Positions 62,784-64,000 of a stretch of DNA of 64,000 bases are shown one piece after another; position 1 is the stretch's first letter; every line of letters starts with the position of its first letter. Below the pieces are notes generated by a model, which had not been told where the DNA came from, did no database searches, and worked only from the letters and a program-made list of their open reading frames with translations. Source of the DNA: Tyto alba (Eukaryota; Chordata; Aves; Strigiformes; Tytonidae); contig NW_024881313.1 of assembly GCF_018691265.1 (NCBI RefSeq), positions 11,050,501 to 11,114,500 of the forward strand, written 5' to 3'. A program made the translations under genes and the position numbers.

Positions 62784-64000
62784 GTAAGTAGCAGAGACAA
62801 GAGTGGTGAAATCAATATATCAGGTACTTCAGCTGTACAGATTCCAATTATTTCAACATCTCTTCATTAACACTGCAGGACTAAAAATGCCATGCAGGGA
62901 CAGAGTTTTTCCTTGCTGTAGAGTTATCCTCCATAAGCAAAAGAAAATCATTGTGAGGTACAAGATCATGAATAGTCATTTAAAACTACACAATAATGGA
63001 ATACGGCTCATTTTACAAGATTTTTGTGGTTGAAAGGGTAACAGGACTAGGAAACAGCTTTAGAAAAAGAGAAAAACTCAACAATCTGTTTTTCTTTACT
63101 GAATATCCTGTTAACATTGTTAAGGTAAAGAGGAAAAATACCTTATTCTTAAGTACAAGTCCTTTGAAAGTAAGCTTACAAATACTTTTGATTTTCCGTT
63201 TCATTTCATTGCGTGGTAAACAAATCCACACTTGAAAATACCAGACATTAGGACAGCCTGCATAGGTGTTAGACTGCTGTGGAACTGGTCTAATTAAAAA
63301 TAAACACGCAAATAAATGCACCTCACAACAATGCTCTAGAAGAGCCCTTTTGTAGGACAGAGGTTTAGGTACCCTGCCCCACTCCTATCCTTACATGCAG
63401 CTGTGGAGGGGGTAAGACTTTTCCTAGACTTCCACAGATGGTGATTTTCCCTTTTCGTGGAAATGTATCTGAGGTGTGAAGTCTGCCCCCTAATCCCATG
63501 CCCTTTGTTCAGACTATGCAAGGCCTTTTTAAAAATTAAAAATATAATCCTTCCTCTTAGCTGAAGTACGGCTATTTGCAAGCTTGTTATACAGAGTACC
63601 TCTGCAGGAGTCTTGGGCTATTCCTGTTTCTGCTACAAACAACACGTGGTTTGAGAACCTGAGCACTGTTTCATGCCCTTCTTAGTCACACACCTGGTGC
63701 AAGGAGTTGAAACTGGTGCACAATGCTTCTTGAGCAGCTGGTGCTTCTCCCTTGTACAAATCTGTCTTGATGGTTAGCTGATACTAGCAAACCAGGTTGG
63801 AAAAGTCTTGTGTTAGGGATTCTGTATTATTATAGCTGTACATGCTGCAGGTCTCCAGAGAATAAAGCAATCACTATATACATATCCATTTAACATACTA
63901 AATGAAGAAGCCTGTCTTTTGCAAATACACTTTAACTTGATTGTGTATGTACTATCTGCCACATATGTTCATATTCTGTTCTTGCCAGGAAAAGTAAACC

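Larger units (their letters stand above)
60011..64000. other. Mostly unique DNA, no confirmed gene
   Basis: Contains two weak exon candidates listed separately and a GC-richer pocket at 61840-62050. The 138-codon plus frame at 61731-62147 overlaps a 108-codon minus frame in that pocket, and neither resembles a known protein. The remainder is AT-rich unique sequence with no RNA gene recognised. Confidence 0.55.

Overview
The window looks like avian nuclear DNA, most likely a gene-poor stretch or a large intron of a macrochromosome. The main evidence is a 5'-truncated CR1 LINE at 17266-17540 with the avian 3' terminus (key words GGACAAGGGG, GAGCAACCTGGTCTAG, AACCCAAACCATCCTGTGATTCTACGA split across the end). 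Two pieces of solitary avian endogenous-retrovirus LTRs (2216-2325 and 46170-46335) and several very old amniote CR1-type 3' tails (19.3-20.4 kb, 44.7 kb, 57.8 kb) agree with this. The two LTR types suggest a neoavian bird rather than a galliform, but that rests on remembered repeat families and is an inference. The base composition is AT-rich throughout, CpG is scarce, and A/T homopolymers and A-rich tracts are abundant.

No protein-coding gene, tRNA, rRNA, snRNA, CRISPR array or operon could be supported. The longest open frames are 143-148 codons. They have no recognisable domain, use frames broken by simple repeats or lie in GC-richer pockets where chance open frames lengthen, and I treat them as chance. 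If a gene crosses this window, it does so with small exons I cannot confirm. Four exon-like segments with good splice signals are listed as weak candidates: 16222-16442 (+, no open frame, so at best a noncoding exon), 60727-60783 (+, 57 nt, open), 62687-62783 (+), and 1331-1365 (-).

Layout: 1-12 kb is unique AT-rich DNA with one LTR fragment and an A-rich tract. 10.3-13 kb is the richest simple-repeat zone (A-rich, TA/CA, TTTG, a T13-G14 run, and an (AT)23 microsatellite). 16-17.5 kb holds the best exon-like segment and the CR1 copy. 19.3-20.4 kb holds a cluster of three ancient CR1-type tails. 20.4-39 kb is mostly unique with scattered homopolymers and a CAG/CTG hairpin at 28.1 kb. 39.6-41.4 kb holds a pair of related short repeats and a 26-bp near-perfect palindrome. 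42.5 kb, 57.3-57.5 kb and 59.7-60.0 kb are small CpG-richer pockets. 46.2 kb is an LTR that keeps its 5' end. The remainder is unique AT-rich DNA.

Nothing seen amounts to a novel system. The observations most worth a check are the old CR1-tail cluster with its embedded 20-bp exact repeat, the 41.19-kb palindrome, and the splice-flanked segments.
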